Source of the DNA: JBHICC01 sp046759385
GTDB lineage: Bacteria; Pseudomonadota; Gammaproteobacteria; Acidiferrobacterales; SPGG2
Length of the DNA stretch: 47,279 nucleotides
Direction: 5' to 3'
Assembly (NCBI GenBank): GCA_046759385.1
Contig: JBHICC010000020.1
Span: 1 to 47,279, forward strand
The notes beneath the pieces were generated by a model. The model ran no database searches, was not told where the DNA came from, and saw only the letters and a program-made list of their open reading frames with translations. Position numbers and translations under genes: made by a program. Below are positions 26,606 to 35,291 of this stretch, one piece after another. The stretch's first letter is position 1. The number at the start of each line of letters is the position of its first letter.

Positions 26606-26971
26606 CTAGTGCACGTATCTATCGATAACGCTAATCAGATCCTCTTGGGTAAACGGCTTGTTCACGTGCTCCTGGGACCCGGCGATGCGGCCCCGGGCGC
26701 GGTCGAACAGGCCGTCCTTGCTCGATAACATGATCACTGGGGTGGCTTTGAACTGCTTGTTATTCTTGATCAGGCGACAGGTCTGATATCCGTCCAGGCG
26801 GGGCATCATGATGTCGACGAATATGATGTCCGGCCGGTGATCCGTAATGACCGACATTGCCTCGAAGCCGTCGGCCGCGGTCAAAACCTCATAGCCGGCT
26901 TTCTTCAACAATGCTTCGGCCGTGCGACGGATCGTGTTGCTGTCATCTATTATCATGACCTTAACAGCCAC
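26606..26971 (-). CDS. pilG: PilG response regulator (single receiver)
   Basis: A 121-residue CheY-like receiver with acidic pair D9/D10, phosphorylated D53 (IIFVDIMMPRLDG), the switch serine in VIMLSSKDG and the lysine in EHVNKPFTQEDL. PilG promotes pilus extension in the Pseudomonas Chp pathway. I use GTG 26971 because GAGGG lies eight bases upstream; a TTG one codon earlier is also possible. It is the first gene of the operon, with a 441-base region shared with divergent gshB. Confidence 0.93.
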   Translation of the reverse strand: MAVKVMIIDDSNTIRRTAEALLKKAGYEVLTAADGFEAMSVITDHRPDIIFVDIMMPRLDGYQTCRLIKNNKQFKATPVIMLSSKDGLFDRARGRIAGSQEHVNKPFTQEDLISVIDRYVH

Positions 26972-26979
26972 CAAAACTA

Positions 26980-26984
26980 CCCTC
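26980..26984 (-). promoter_or_regulatory. Ribosome binding site of pilG
   Basis: GAGGG on the minus strand, eight bases before the GTG at 26971 and only five before TTG 26974; the spacing favours GTG. Confidence 0.5.
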
Positions 26985-27412
26985 GTTTGCTCTTAAACTG
27001 CCAAATGCGCTGGCCCAGGGAAGACGGTCACGGAAGGTGCCGTTTTTGCATGTAATTTATTCATTTTTCCCTATAGGCTAATGATTTGTTAGCATAATTC
27101 CAGCTCGAAATCCACGCTAATCCCTGCCTCCACATCCCCTTTTCGGGGTTTGGGAATTGCCACCTCAGCTCTAAATATAGCCAACAACGCGCGGGTTCGG
27201 TCTGCACGCGCCGGCGGACGTCGAGATATGGATATGACGTCAATTTTCCGCTAGAGGCTGCAGAAACTGTGCCAAAAGCGGCAGCAACCGCGCGTGCTGA
27301 GGCGGCTGGCGACGCATTCCAAGTGCAATCGGCAGGCCCGGTCGGCGGGTAGTAATGGCTCGGGACTTGCTCTATTGTTTGTCACCCCTCGGAGGCCAGA
27401 ACAGACTGAACC
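26985..27412. other. Divergent regulatory region between pilG and gshB
   Basis: About 430 bases without a supported gene. The part near pilG (27040-27110) is clearly AT-rich compared with the rest of the window (TTTATTCATTTTTCCC, then TTTGTTAGCATAATTCC) and is the best place for the pilG operon promoter. A short hairpin CCCC-TTTTC-GGGG lies at 27136-27148. The half near gshB is GC-rich with no consensus promoter obvious to the eye; GGAGG at 27391 is 17 bases from the gshB ATG. Confidence 0.45.
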
Positions 27413-28384
27413 ATGTTCAAACTCGGCGTTGTAATGGACCCGATCGAGTCCATCACGGTCTACAAAGACACCACGCTTGCCATGTTACTCGAGGTGCAAC
27501 GCCGTAGGTGGCCGATTTACTACATGGAGCAGGAAGATCTTTTCCAGCGTGATGGGGAGAGCTTCGCACGGATGCGAGCCTTGCGGGTCCATGACGACGC
27601 CAAGCACTGGTTCGACCTCGGCGAGGAGTCGATTCAGCCGCTGACTTTCCTAGATGTCATTCTGATGCGCAAAGACCCGCCGTTTAACATGGAGTATGTG
27701 TTCAGCACCTACTTGCTGGAAGCGGCGGAAAGCAAAGGCGTGCTGGTGGTAAACAAACCGCAAGCGCTGCGTGACGCCAATGAGAAGATGTTCACCACTT
27801 GGTTTCCGCAGTGTATGCCACCGAGTTTAGTGACCCGTCGGCGCGCTCAGATCCGCGAGTTTCTGAATGAACAGGGCGATATCGTGGTTAAGCCCCTCGA
27901 CGGCATGGGCGGTGCCTCCGTTTTTCGTCTGCAAAAGGAGGATCCCAACATCGGCGTCGTGCTCGAAACGGTTACCGACTACGACACGCGCGCTGTCATG
28001 GCCCAGCGCTACATTCCAGAGATTGTCAATGGGGACAAGCGTATTCTACTTATCGAAGGCGAACCGGTTCCCTACGCACTTGCGCGCATGCCGCCTAAGG
28101 GGGAAACCCGCGCCAATCTAGCGGTAGGGGGCACGGGCCGAGGCATGGAAATGAGTTGCCGTGACCGCTGGATCTGTGAGCAGGTTCGCGACATATTGCG
28201 GGCAAAAGGATTGATTTTCGTCGGGCTAGACGTGATCGGAGACTTTCTGACTGAGATCAACGTCACCAGCCCAACCTGTATACGGGAACTCGACAAGATT
28301 TACGACATCAATATCAGCGCGACATTGATGGATGGCATCGCCGCGCGCCTGGCGCCTGGCCGACGCGTGCGGCGCTCGGGCTAG
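27413..28384 (+). CDS. gshB: Glutathione synthetase
   Basis: A 323-residue ATP-grasp ligase that joins gamma-glutamylcysteine and glycine. The N-terminal KLGVVMDPIESITVYKDTTL, the central IVVKPLDGMGGASVFRL (ATP-grasp loop) and the C-terminal FVGLDVIGDFLTEINVTSP followed by TCIREL are signatures of bacterial GshB. It is divergent from pilG, and on the plus strand is followed by a tonB-like gene, in the same neighbourhood arrangement as I recall for Pseudomonas aeruginosa. Confidence 0.96.
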   Translation: MFKLGVVMDPIESITVYKDTTLAMLLEVQRRRWPIYYMEQEDLFQRDGESFARMRALRVHDDAKHWFDLGEESIQPLTFLDVILMRKDPPFNMEYVFSTYLLEAAESKGVLVVNKPQALRDANEKMFTTWFPQCMPPSLVTRRRAQIREFLNEQGDIVVKPLDGMGGASVFRLQKEDPNIGVVLETVTDYDTRAVMAQRYIPEIVNGDKRILLIEGEPVPYALARMPPKGETRANLAVGGTGRGMEMSCRDRWICEQVRDILRAKGLIFVGLDVIGDFLTEINVTSPTCIRELDKIYDINISATLMDGIAARLAPGRRVRRSG

Positions 28385-28483
28385 TGGCGCGAGACCCCGG
28401 CGCCGCTCGGAGACCTGCAGGCGTTCTCCCGTTAACAATAATCCGATGCGATAACCCCTGCTGACGCATGCCGCGTCAACCCG

Positions 28484-28535
28484 GCTATCGGCCCGGGCCA
28501 TCGGCCGATAGCGCAGCCCGGCGTGTAAGCGCCGG
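28484..28535. repeat. Two hairpins in the gshB-tonB gap
   Basis: GCTATCGGCC at 28484-28493 pairs with GGCCGATAGC at 28503-28512 (10 bp, 9-base loop). A second stem CCGGCG/CGCCGG (28518-28523 with 28530-28535) follows. No T-run comes after either stem, so a classic intrinsic terminator is not shown; they may end or stabilise the gshB transcript. Confidence 0.55.
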
Positions 28536-28651
28536 AGGCTAAAGTGGAAAATTTCGCTGAGCCGATATAATTAGAAGAGACAGGGTCGGGGTTACGCATC
28601 GCAGCAGACGCCTACTGATACGCCCCCAAACCACGCCGTCAGGCGGTTCAA

Positions 28652-29545
28652 TTGGAAGCGGTACAGACAGCAGCGGATCTTTCCAACGGTGATCAAATGG
28701 GGCTGAGCTTCTTCGGCTCCATGCTCGTTCACCTCGTGGTGATCCTTGGCATCACTTTCACCGCGCCTAACGTGCTCGAAATGTACCGCCTGCCCACGCT
28801 CGAAATCACCTTGGTTCAGGCGGAAAGCGAGGACCCGCCTGAGGACGCCGAGTTCCTTGCGCAGGCTAACCAAGCGGGTGGCGGCACCAGCGAGGCCGAG
28901 GACGTCGCCCGCAATCCCTTGCCGGTGCGCGAAATCGGCGAGCTCAAGCGGGAGGTTCCGGTGATGCAACCACCGCGACAGCCCAAGGTCGTTGCTCACA
29001 AGGAAACCACCGAACCCATGACGCAGGAGAAAGCCACGCAAGCGATCAAGCCCGCGGAATCCGAACCGCAAAAGCTGGATCAGCAAGTTGTCCCACAGAA
29101 TCTGGGATTCCTGGCACAGCCTAGCCTGCAGCAGGAGCGCGCGCGTTTGATCGCCGAAATTGACCGTACGTGGAATGAGTATCAGCAGCGGCCAAAACAT
29201 AAGTATCTCAACGCGCGCACCCGCGAGTACAAATATGCAGCGTATATGAAGGCCTGGGAGGCAAAGGTTGAGCGCATTGGCAACCTGAACTATCCCGAGG
29301 AGGCCAAACGTCGCGGGTTGTCTGGGCAATTGCGTCTCGATGTGGCACTCAACCCGGACGGCTCGGTCAATGCTATCACTGTGCGCAACTCCTCGGGGCA
29401 CACGTTGCTCGACGATGCTGCGCGACGTATCGTTCAACTGGCGGCCCCGTTCGAACCGTTTCCTGCCAAGATTAAGGAGGAAACGGACATTCTTCATATC
29501 ACCCGCACTTGGCACTTTAACGATGGTCGCGTGGTCGGGTATTAA
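28652..29545 (+). CDS. tonB3: TonB-family energy transducer
   Basis: A 297-residue protein with an N-terminal membrane anchor (about residues 16-36, FFGSMLVHLVVILGITF), an acidic then Pro/Gln-rich periplasmic region and a C-terminal TonB domain (about 210-290) reading NLNYPEEAKRRGLSGQLRLD, with SGHTLLDDAARRIVQLAAPF and ITRTWHF. It resembles Pseudomonas TonB3, which sits at the same chromosomal place and is linked to twitching motility. The start may be TTG 28652 (AGGCGG before it) or ATG 28697, directly before the membrane segment. A 324-codon open frame on the other strand over this gene is a shadow. No exbB or exbD is present in the window. Confidence 0.88.
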   Translation: MEAVQTAADLSNGDQMGLSFFGSMLVHLVVILGITFTAPNVLEMYRLPTLEITLVQAESEDPPEDAEFLAQANQAGGGTSEAEDVARNPLPVREIGELKREVPVMQPPRQPKVVAHKETTEPMTQEKATQAIKPAESEPQKLDQQVVPQNLGFLAQPSLQQERARLIAEIDRTWNEYQQRPKHKYLNARTREYKYAAYMKAWEAKVERIGNLNYPEEAKRRGLSGQLRLDVALNPDGSVNAITVRNSSGHTLLDDAARRIVQLAAPFEPFPAKIKEETDILHITRTWHFNDGRVVGY

Positions 29546-29634
29546 CGCCAGCGGACTTCGCACCAAGGCCGCGGTGGGTGCGCTCCGTAGTTGCCTTGCA
29601 AGCCGCGACGCGCTGCAAGATACTAGCGAACGTG

Positions 29635-30198
29635 ATGGGTGACTTCACCGGACTGTCCAACCATTTTCTGATTGCAATGCCCGCGCTCGCGGATCCTAAT
29701 TTCTATCGCACTGTGACGCTGGTTTGCGAGCACAGTACCGAAGGTGCGATGGGAATTGTGATCAATCGCACCACCGACCTTGCCCTCGGCGATATCTTGC
29801 AACAGATGGGCATAGAAGCTAAGGATGCCGACAGCCGGGACATGACCGTACACCTGGGTGGTCCGGTACAAACCAACCGTGGTTTCGTCCTGCATGAGCC
29901 GCTCGGCAAGTGGGAATCAACGCTCCCCATCACGGACACGCTCGGCGTTTCGACCTCGCGTGACATCCTCACCGCGATCGCGGAGAACCGCGGCCCGGAG
30001 CGTTGCCTCGTCGCACTGGGGTACGCTGGCTGGGGTGCGGGACAACTGGAACGCGAGCTTGCGGAGAATTCTTGGCTAAACGGGCCGAGCGACCGCCAGA
30101 TCATCTTCGACATGCCGATCGACAGCCGCTGGCAGAGAGCAGCGACCCTTGTTGGCGTCGATCTCTCCACCATTTCCGGGGAAGCGGGCCACGCCTGA
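29635..30198 (+). CDS. algH: YqgE/AlgH family protein
   Basis: A 187-residue protein of the widely conserved YqgE/AlgH family. Motifs are GLSNHFLIAMPALADPNFYRT, followed by CEHSTEGAMGIVINR, HLGGPVQTNRGFVLHE and ALGYAGWGAGQLERELAENSW. The molecular role is unclear; in Pseudomonas it was named for effects on alginate regulation. I chose ATG 29635, as the preceding 19 codons do not match the family; GTG 29632 is one codon away. It is followed by ruvX after 17 bases, the usual order in gammaproteobacteria. Confidence 0.93.
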   Translation: MGDFTGLSNHFLIAMPALADPNFYRTVTLVCEHSTEGAMGIVINRTTDLALGDILQQMGIEAKDADSRDMTVHLGGPVQTNRGFVLHEPLGKWESTLPITDTLGVSTSRDILTAIAENRGPERCLVALGYAGWGAGQLERELAENSWLNGPSDRQIIFDMPIDSRWQRAATLVGVDLSTISGEAGHA

Positions 30199-30215
30199 GT
30201 TGCACTAGCAGGCCC

Positions 30216-30650
30216 ATGCCGGCCGCCACTTACCTCGGCTTCGACTATGGCGAAAAGACCATCGGTGTCGCCGTCGGTAGCACTCAATCAGGTCTCGCCC
30301 AGGACATCGCTACGGTCCGAGGCGGGGAGAACGGGCCCGATTGGGCGCAGATCTCGCGGCTGATCGAGGAGTGGAAGCCCCACGGGTTGGTTGTCGGTTT
30401 GCCCAAGAACATGGACGATTCCGTTAACCGTATGACCCGAGCCGCAGAGCGATTTGGAAACCGCTTAGGTGACCGCTACAATCTGCCGGTGTACATGGTG
30501 GACGAGCGCCTGACGACTGTCACGGCCAAGGCGAGCCTCGCAGAATCGGGTGTACCTACCCGGCGCCACAAGCCCATGCTCGATCGCCTCGCCGCGCGGG
30601 CTATCCTACAAACCTTTCTTGATGAGCGTTCAAGCCAAGAGCAGCCTTGA
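30216..30650 (+). CDS. ruvX: RuvX/YqgF RNase H-like nuclease
   Basis: A 144-residue RNase H-fold protein. Catalytic acidic motif FDYGEKTIGVAVG near the N-terminus, GLPKNMDDS, the second acidic site VDERLTT, and the third acid in DRLAARAILQTFLD are all present. The family acts as a Holliday-junction resolvase and in 16S rRNA 5' maturation. ATG 30216 is chosen; the frame upstream is shared with algH. Its stop overlaps the TTG start of pyrR (TTGA). Confidence 0.94.
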   Translation: MPAATYLGFDYGEKTIGVAVGSTQSGLAQDIATVRGGENGPDWAQISRLIEEWKPHGLVVGLPKNMDDSVNRMTRAAERFGNRLGDRYNLPVYMVDERLTTVTAKASLAESGVPTRRHKPMLDRLAARAILQTFLDERSSQEQP

Positions 30651-31159
30651 ACGGGACTGTTGATATCGATCAGGCCCTGACACGCATGGCGGACGAACTG
30701 CGTCCGCTGCTCGCACGTAATCCGGTGATGGTTGGTATTCACACAGGCGGTGTGTGGGTCGCCAAACGATTGCACCAGCTATTAGATCTCCCGGAACCGC
30801 TCGGCACGCTCGATATCTCTTTCTATCGGGATGATTTCACGCGCATCGGTATGAACCCCGAAGTCAAAGCCTCGGATCTGCCCGTCAATATCGACGAGCG
30901 CCATGTGATACTGATTGACGACGTGCTCCACACCGGCCGTACGATTCGGGCAGCGTTGAATGAAATCTTCGATTACGGTCGGCCAAGGTCCGTCGCGCTT
31001 GCAGTACTGATCGACCGCAACGGCCATGAACTACCTATCCACGCCGACGTGATAGGACATTCGATGCATTTGCGGAAACATCAACATGTGAAGCTTACGA
31101 GCGATTCGCCAGCGGGTGAGGGGAAACTCGAGCTCATATTTGAGGAGGCCAGCGGGTGA
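30647..31159 (+). CDS. pyrR: PyrR bifunctional regulator/uracil phosphoribosyltransferase
   Basis: A 170-residue type I phosphoribosyltransferase. The PRPP-binding loop is HVILIDDVLHTGRTIRAAL, and the N-terminal loop is VGIHTGGVWVAKRL. The family binds pyr mRNA in Gram-positives and acts as a uracil phosphoribosyltransferase. In Pseudomonas it precedes pyrBC', as here. The start is TTG 30647, overlapping the ruvX stop by four bases; ATG 30686 is an alternative inside the first helix. The end overlaps the pyrB start (GTGA). Confidence 0.92.
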   Translation: MNGTVDIDQALTRMADELRPLLARNPVMVGIHTGGVWVAKRLHQLLDLPEPLGTLDISFYRDDFTRIGMNPEVKASDLPVNIDERHVILIDDVLHTGRTIRAALNEIFDYGRPRSVALAVLIDRNGHELPIHADVIGHSMHLRKHQHVKLTSDSPAGEGKLELIFEEASG

Positions 31160-32154
31160 CAGACGACTTACAATTCGACAGCCAAGGACAGCTGCATCAT
31201 TTCCTCACTACCGAAGGCTTAAGCCGCCAGACCATTCTTCAAATCCTCGATACCGCTGAATCCTTCATCTCCGTCGGCGAACGCGAGATCAAGAAAGTCC
31301 CATTGCTGCGCGGTAAGACTGTGGTCAATCTCTTCTTCGAAGCGAGCACCCGCACACGAACGACGTTCGAGATTGCGGCCAAGCGTTTGTCCGCTGACGT
31401 AATTAATGTCGACACCAGCGTGGCCAGTACCACCAAGGGCGAAACTTTACTCGACACGGTACGCAATCTCGAGGCGATGCGGACCGATCTCTTTGTCGTG
31501 CGTCACGGCATGAGCGGGGCTGCGTACCTCGTCGCACAGCACGTACCACCGCATGTGCGCATCATTAACGCGGGTGACGGCAGCCACGCTCATCCGACGC
31601 AGGCGATGCTCGATATGTTCACGATCCGGAGCTATAAAGGCTCGCTCGACAACCTCAAAGTCGCGATCGTTGGTGATATCCTACACTCGCGCGTGGCGCG
31701 CTCACAGATCCATGCCCTGACTACGTTGGGCGTGTCGGAGGTGCGCGTGATCGCACCGAAGACGTTGCTGCCAACGGCTGTGGAACGACTCGGTGTCAGT
31801 CCGTATACCGACATGCGTGCGGGGCTCGAAGGCGTCGATGTCGTCATTATGCTGCGACTGCAGCGCGAGCGCATGGAAGGCGCGCGCCTTCCAAGCGAGC
31901 AAGAGTTCTTTAATCTCTACGGATTAACCGCGGACAAGTTGGAGCTCGCGAAGAAGGATGCAATTGTTATGCACCCGGGTCCGATGAACCGCGGCCTCGA
32001 GATCGACTCGTCCGTCGCCGACGGCCCGCAATCCGTAATTTTGCCACAGGTAACCAACGGCATTGCCGTGCGCATGGCGGTCATGGCCATCATCATGGGT
32101 GGCAAGGCGCAGCAAGAGCGACCCGAGAAACGGGCGGTTAGGAGGCGCGCCTGA
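31156..32154 (+). CDS. pyrB: Aspartate carbamoyltransferase catalytic subunit
   Basis: A 332-residue ATCase that makes carbamoyl aspartate in pyrimidine synthesis. The carbamoyl-phosphate site EASTRTRTTFE (S64-T70) and HPTQAMLDMF are intact, as are MLRLQRERM and MHPGPMNRGLEI. The N-terminus is longer than in enteric PyrB, as in class A ATCases of Pseudomonas, which need the PyrC' partner. GTG start at 31156 with GGAGG just upstream, overlapping the pyrR stop. The stop shares one base with the next gene's ATG (TGATG). Confidence 0.96.
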   Translation: MTDDLQFDSQGQLHHFLTTEGLSRQTILQILDTAESFISVGEREIKKVPLLRGKTVVNLFFEASTRTRTTFEIAAKRLSADVINVDTSVASTTKGETLLDTVRNLEAMRTDLFVVRHGMSGAAYLVAQHVPPHVRIINAGDGSHAHPTQAMLDMFTIRSYKGSLDNLKVAIVGDILHSRVARSQIHALTTLGVSEVRVIAPKTLLPTAVERLGVSPYTDMRAGLEGVDVVIMLRLQRERMEGARLPSEQEFFNLYGLTADKLELAKKDAIVMHPGPMNRGLEIDSSVADGPQSVILPQVTNGIAVRMAVMAIIMGGKAQQERPEKRAVRRRA

Positions 32155-33446
32155 TGGGGCTGGTTATCAAAGGCGGCCACGTCATTGATCCAGCCAACAA
32201 CGTCGACGGCAAGAACGATATTTTTATTGGCGACAAGGGATTCGTCGCCGGCATCGGCAAGATGCCGCGAGGCTTCGAAGTCGTCCAGACCTTAGACGCG
32301 ACCGGCAAAATCGTGTGCCCGGGTCTTGTTGATCTGAGGGCGCGATTGCGTGAGCCCGGTCTAGAGTACAAAGCCACAATCGAAAGTGAAACCCGTGCCG
32401 CCGTCAGCGCTGGCATCACCACCCTTTGCTGCCCACCTGATACCGATCCTGTGATCGACACACCTGCCATGGCACAGATGATTCAGCAACGCGCGTGGCG
32501 GTTCGGGCTGGCCTTTATTCATCCGCTCGGCGCACTCACCCATGGGCTTGAGGGTAAGCAACTCACAGACATGGAGGCACTCGACGAGGCAGGCTGTGTG
32601 GGTATGAGCAACGGATTAAAGCCCGTGACCGATACTCTGGTGATGCGGCGAGCGCTTGAGTACGCCGCCACGTTTGGTCTGGCCGTGTTTCTTCACTCGG
32701 AAGACCCGTGGCTACACGGCACCGGCTCTGTACATGAAGGTGAGGTCGGCACACGCTTGGGATTACCCGGCATCCCTGAGGCGGCGGAGACCGTGGGTGT
32801 CGCTCGAGACCTCGCGCTGATCGAGCAGACCGGTGTCCGTGCTCATTTCTGCCATTTATCTAGCGGGCGCGGGGTAACGATGGTCGCCGAAGCGCAGGAC
32901 CGCGGTCTGCCCGTTACAGCCGATGTCACCGCCCATCACCTACATCTAACTGAACACGACATCGGTTTCTTTAACACGCAGGCACACGTGCTGCCGCCGC
33001 TTCGCAGCTCGCGGGACCGAGAAGCGCTACGCCAAGCCATTAAACGCGGTGTAGTCTCTGCGATCTGCTCTGATCATCAACCGCATGAGCCCGACGCGAA
33101 GCTCGCGCCGTTCGCCGCTGCCGCGCCTGGTATATCTGGGCTTGAGACCTTGCTTTCACTAACGCTCAAACTCGTCGACGAAGGCGTGCTGACGTTAAGC
33201 GAGGCAATCGCGCGCATCACCAGTAAACCGGCAGACATCCTTGGGATTGATACCGGACACCTCGCTGTCGAAGCGACAGCCGATATCTGCATCTTCGATC
33301 CCGATCAGTGGTGGACCTTGCGCGAAAACAAACTCGTCAGCCGGGGGCACAACACACCGTTCATCGGTTGGGAGCTTCGTGGTCAGGTGACCCACACCCT
33401 GGTAGGTGGAGAGGTCGTGTTCGAGTTCGATAAAGCGTCTCGCTGA
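32154..33446 (+). CDS. pyrC': Dihydroorotase-like PyrC', predicted non-catalytic
   Basis: A 430-residue amidohydrolase-fold protein of the dihydroorotase family. The zinc-binding motif DxHxHxREPG reads DLRARLREPG, with R62 and R64 in place of the two histidines. Other family segments are partly kept: FLHSEDPWL, FCHLSSGRGV, VTAHHLHLTE, VLPPLRS instead of NPPLR, and ICSDHQPHEPD instead of TDHAPH. This is the pattern of PyrC' (PyrX), which in Pseudomonas forms a dodecamer with PyrB and is needed for ATCase assembly without enzyme activity. An active dihydroorotase would then be encoded elsewhere. It overlaps pyrB by one base and is therefore translationally coupled. Confidence 0.93.
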   Translation: MGLVIKGGHVIDPANNVDGKNDIFIGDKGFVAGIGKMPRGFEVVQTLDATGKIVCPGLVDLRARLREPGLEYKATIESETRAAVSAGITTLCCPPDTDPVIDTPAMAQMIQQRAWRFGLAFIHPLGALTHGLEGKQLTDMEALDEAGCVGMSNGLKPVTDTLVMRRALEYAATFGLAVFLHSEDPWLHGTGSVHEGEVGTRLGLPGIPEAAETVGVARDLALIEQTGVRAHFCHLSSGRGVTMVAEAQDRGLPVTADVTAHHLHLTEHDIGFFNTQAHVLPPLRSSRDREALRQAIKRGVVSAICSDHQPHEPDAKLAPFAAAAPGISGLETLLSLTLKLVDEGVLTLSEAIARITSKPADILGIDTGHLAVEATADICIFDPDQWWTLRENKLVSRGHNTPFIGWELRGQVTHTLVGGEVVFEFDKASR

Positions 33447-33524
33447 TCCGCTTCTCGAAAACTGGGCCACCAAGACGATTTACTATGGCGTCAGTCGCTT
33501 CATTGCGGGCCGATGTACCCGCGC

Positions 33525-34259
33525 TTAGCCATGCTCCGCTTTCTTCAGTGCGGTACCGCCAAGCGCGAAGCCCATGACCGTTTCACCCGACCATCCGACT
33601 AGAAAAAGCCTACCGAAGTCGAGGTGCAGCGGAAGGATTTCGGTGTGAACAAAGCGCCTTAGGGTTGCCATGTCCGCCGGCGTGCGGAAAGTGGCGTAAT
33701 CGTCAAAGATGATGACCAGCCAAGCGTCTTTGCCATAGCTCCTTCCCACCTTGGAGCGAGCGGTTCCAGCGATAAGCTCAAGTGCTTTATTGATCAATAC
33801 GATTTGAGTAACCGCTTCGTCATCGGATCGGCCCTTGTCAGGATGTTTTCTCACTTCCCGCCCGAGAAGCTTGCTTAACGCTGGTACGTGTACCCCTTCG
33901 GGAACGCAAAGTCTGCGGACATACTCTTCGTAGCAAAGGATGGCATGGCTGAATTGGGCTTGCTGAACGCGCAGCGGCCGATCACGGTAGTCGATTACAA
34001 GGGCATCGAAAACCTCGTCGGCAAGGGTCGCCTTGCACACGACATCGAGCCGCCTACCGAACAGATATTGCGCCAGATGGCAAAGCGGAAAGATAACGTC
34101 GACGAATCTCTCGGCCAGACCTTTGCGCTGCGCGAGGTACTTTCTGCCCTCCTTGGTGTGCCGGAATAGATCGTTTTTCTCCTCAACCCATTGAGCAAGC
34201 TCGCTGGGCGTGCGCTCTTTTCCGCAATCCGTCTCTGATAGGATCGTCTCTGGGTCCAT
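33525..34259 (-). CDS. Unknown protein family, copy A
   Basis: A 244-residue protein I do not recognise. It is a clear paralogue of the gene at 37736-38452: the first 100 residues align without gaps with 62 identities by my hand count, and FDALVIDYRDRPL (residues 84-96) is identical. The central part (about 100-165) is variable and the C-terminal third (WLVIIFDDYATFRTPADM to LFLVGWSGETVMGFAL) is again conserved. Cysteines C12 and C75 are shared by both. No signal peptide or membrane segment is seen, so it is probably cytosolic. The DVVCK...FDALVID pattern looks faintly like an alpha/beta nuclease core, but I would not assign it. Start ATG 34259 is chosen as it aligns with copy B. Confidence 0.72.
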   Translation of the reverse strand: MDPETILSETDCGKERTPSELAQWVEEKNDLFRHTKEGRKYLAQRKGLAERFVDVIFPLCHLAQYLFGRRLDVVCKATLADEVFDALVIDYRDRPLRVQQAQFSHAILCYEEYVRRLCVPEGVHVPALSKLLGREVRKHPDKGRSDDEAVTQIVLINKALELIAGTARSKVGRSYGKDAWLVIIFDDYATFRTPADMATLRRFVHTEILPLHLDFGRLFLVGWSGETVMGFALGGTALKKAEHG

Positions 34260-34307
34260 GAGAGGTTTACTATCCAAGAAATCGGGGGCTGCCAGTCCCA
34301 CGATGTA

Positions 34308-35108
34308 CTATGTTGACTGTACTACTGACTCTTGCGTGTTACCGTCCAACAAATCATTAGAAGCAGTATTAGCCGCCCGGGGGAGCGGGGGTTGATCAAT
34401 CGTCGTCCAGTCGCGTGCCGCAAGGCGCGCAACATAGATCATGACAAAAACACAAAAGACGAGACCGAGAACCTTCAAGGTATCCGCCACCAGCGCATAC
34501 TCACTCGAGCCGCCGGCAACCCCGACCATATCGATGGCGACCTGACCGAAATAAACCGAGACCACCCAACCAGGGATCATGCAAAGGCTGGCCATGAGAT
34601 AAGGCAAAAGCGTTACCCGTGTGGTCGCGAGCGCATAGCTCATCAAAGCTGGATTGAAGGGAAGTAGCCGCAGCACGCATAGCAGGCGAAGCCCACCATC
34701 ACTGACGACGTGCTCGATCGCGCGAAGCTTATGGTGTCTAGCGAGGAAGCGCTGGACGTGCCCCTGCAGGAACCGCCTGGTCAAAAAGAAAACCAATACG
34801 GTGCACATCAGGCCGGAGATGCAAAACCAAATGCTTCCCCACACGAAACCGAAGAGGTTGGCTGCGACGACTCCCAAGATGGCTTCGGGTATGATCGCTG
34901 ACATCAAGACCGTCGATGCCACGACGAAAGCAAGGACACCCCAACTCGGTTCGGAATCCATCCAAGCCTGCGCTTCGTCCATCGCCGCCTCCACGTTTAC
35001 GGGCTCTACGAGCGCCACCACGACGACGATCAACAGGACGACAGCTAAGGGCCATTGCATCCGTGTACCCCGAATATGACGCGCGCTTTTGACAATGCTT
35101 TTTCGCAT
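34308..35108 (-). CDS. TVP38/TMEM64 (VTT domain) membrane protein
   Basis: A 266-residue inner-membrane protein. An N-terminal TM (about 18-36) is followed by the VTT/SNARE-associated core: STVLMSAIIPEAILGVVAANLFGF, then WGSIWFCISGLMCTVLVFFLTRRF, LRLLPFNPALMSYALATTRV and LPYLMASLCMIPGWVVSVYFG, the last with the G-x-x-P and glycine loops typical of the family. A C-terminal helix (about 215-235) precedes a polar tail. DedA-related proteins are proposed lipid scramblases or transporters. It lies just upstream of copy A of the unknown family on the same strand, and is not clearly linked to it. Confidence 0.82.
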   Translation of the reverse strand: MRKSIVKSARHIRGTRMQWPLAVVLLIVVVVALVEPVNVEAAMDEAQAWMDSEPSWGVLAFVVASTVLMSAIIPEAILGVVAANLFGFVWGSIWFCISGLMCTVLVFFLTRRFLQGHVQRFLARHHKLRAIEHVVSDGGLRLLCVLRLLPFNPALMSYALATTRVTLLPYLMASLCMIPGWVVSVYFGQVAIDMVGVAGGSSEYALVADTLKVLGLVFCVFVMIYVARLAARDWTTIDQPPLPRAANTASNDLLDGNTQESVVQST

Positions 35109-35291
35109 ACGCTGTCGCTAGGGCGGCATCGTGCTCCATTGCCCGCACCAGGCCGCTTAGCTAAGTATAGACAGCAGAACGGGTGCGGTTGCCCAGTGCA
35201 GCAAAGGCAAAAGTACTTTCACAATCATAGGGATAGCAACGACCGCGGGCGTTGTGCGCACGCCGCGGATGAACTCGTGGGCGCAGACCCC

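Noticed and set aside
28592..29566. A 324-codon open frame on the minus strand
   Set aside because: It lies exactly over the TonB-like gene, whose domain and membrane anchor are recognisable; the opposite frame has no family features and is a GC-driven shadow.
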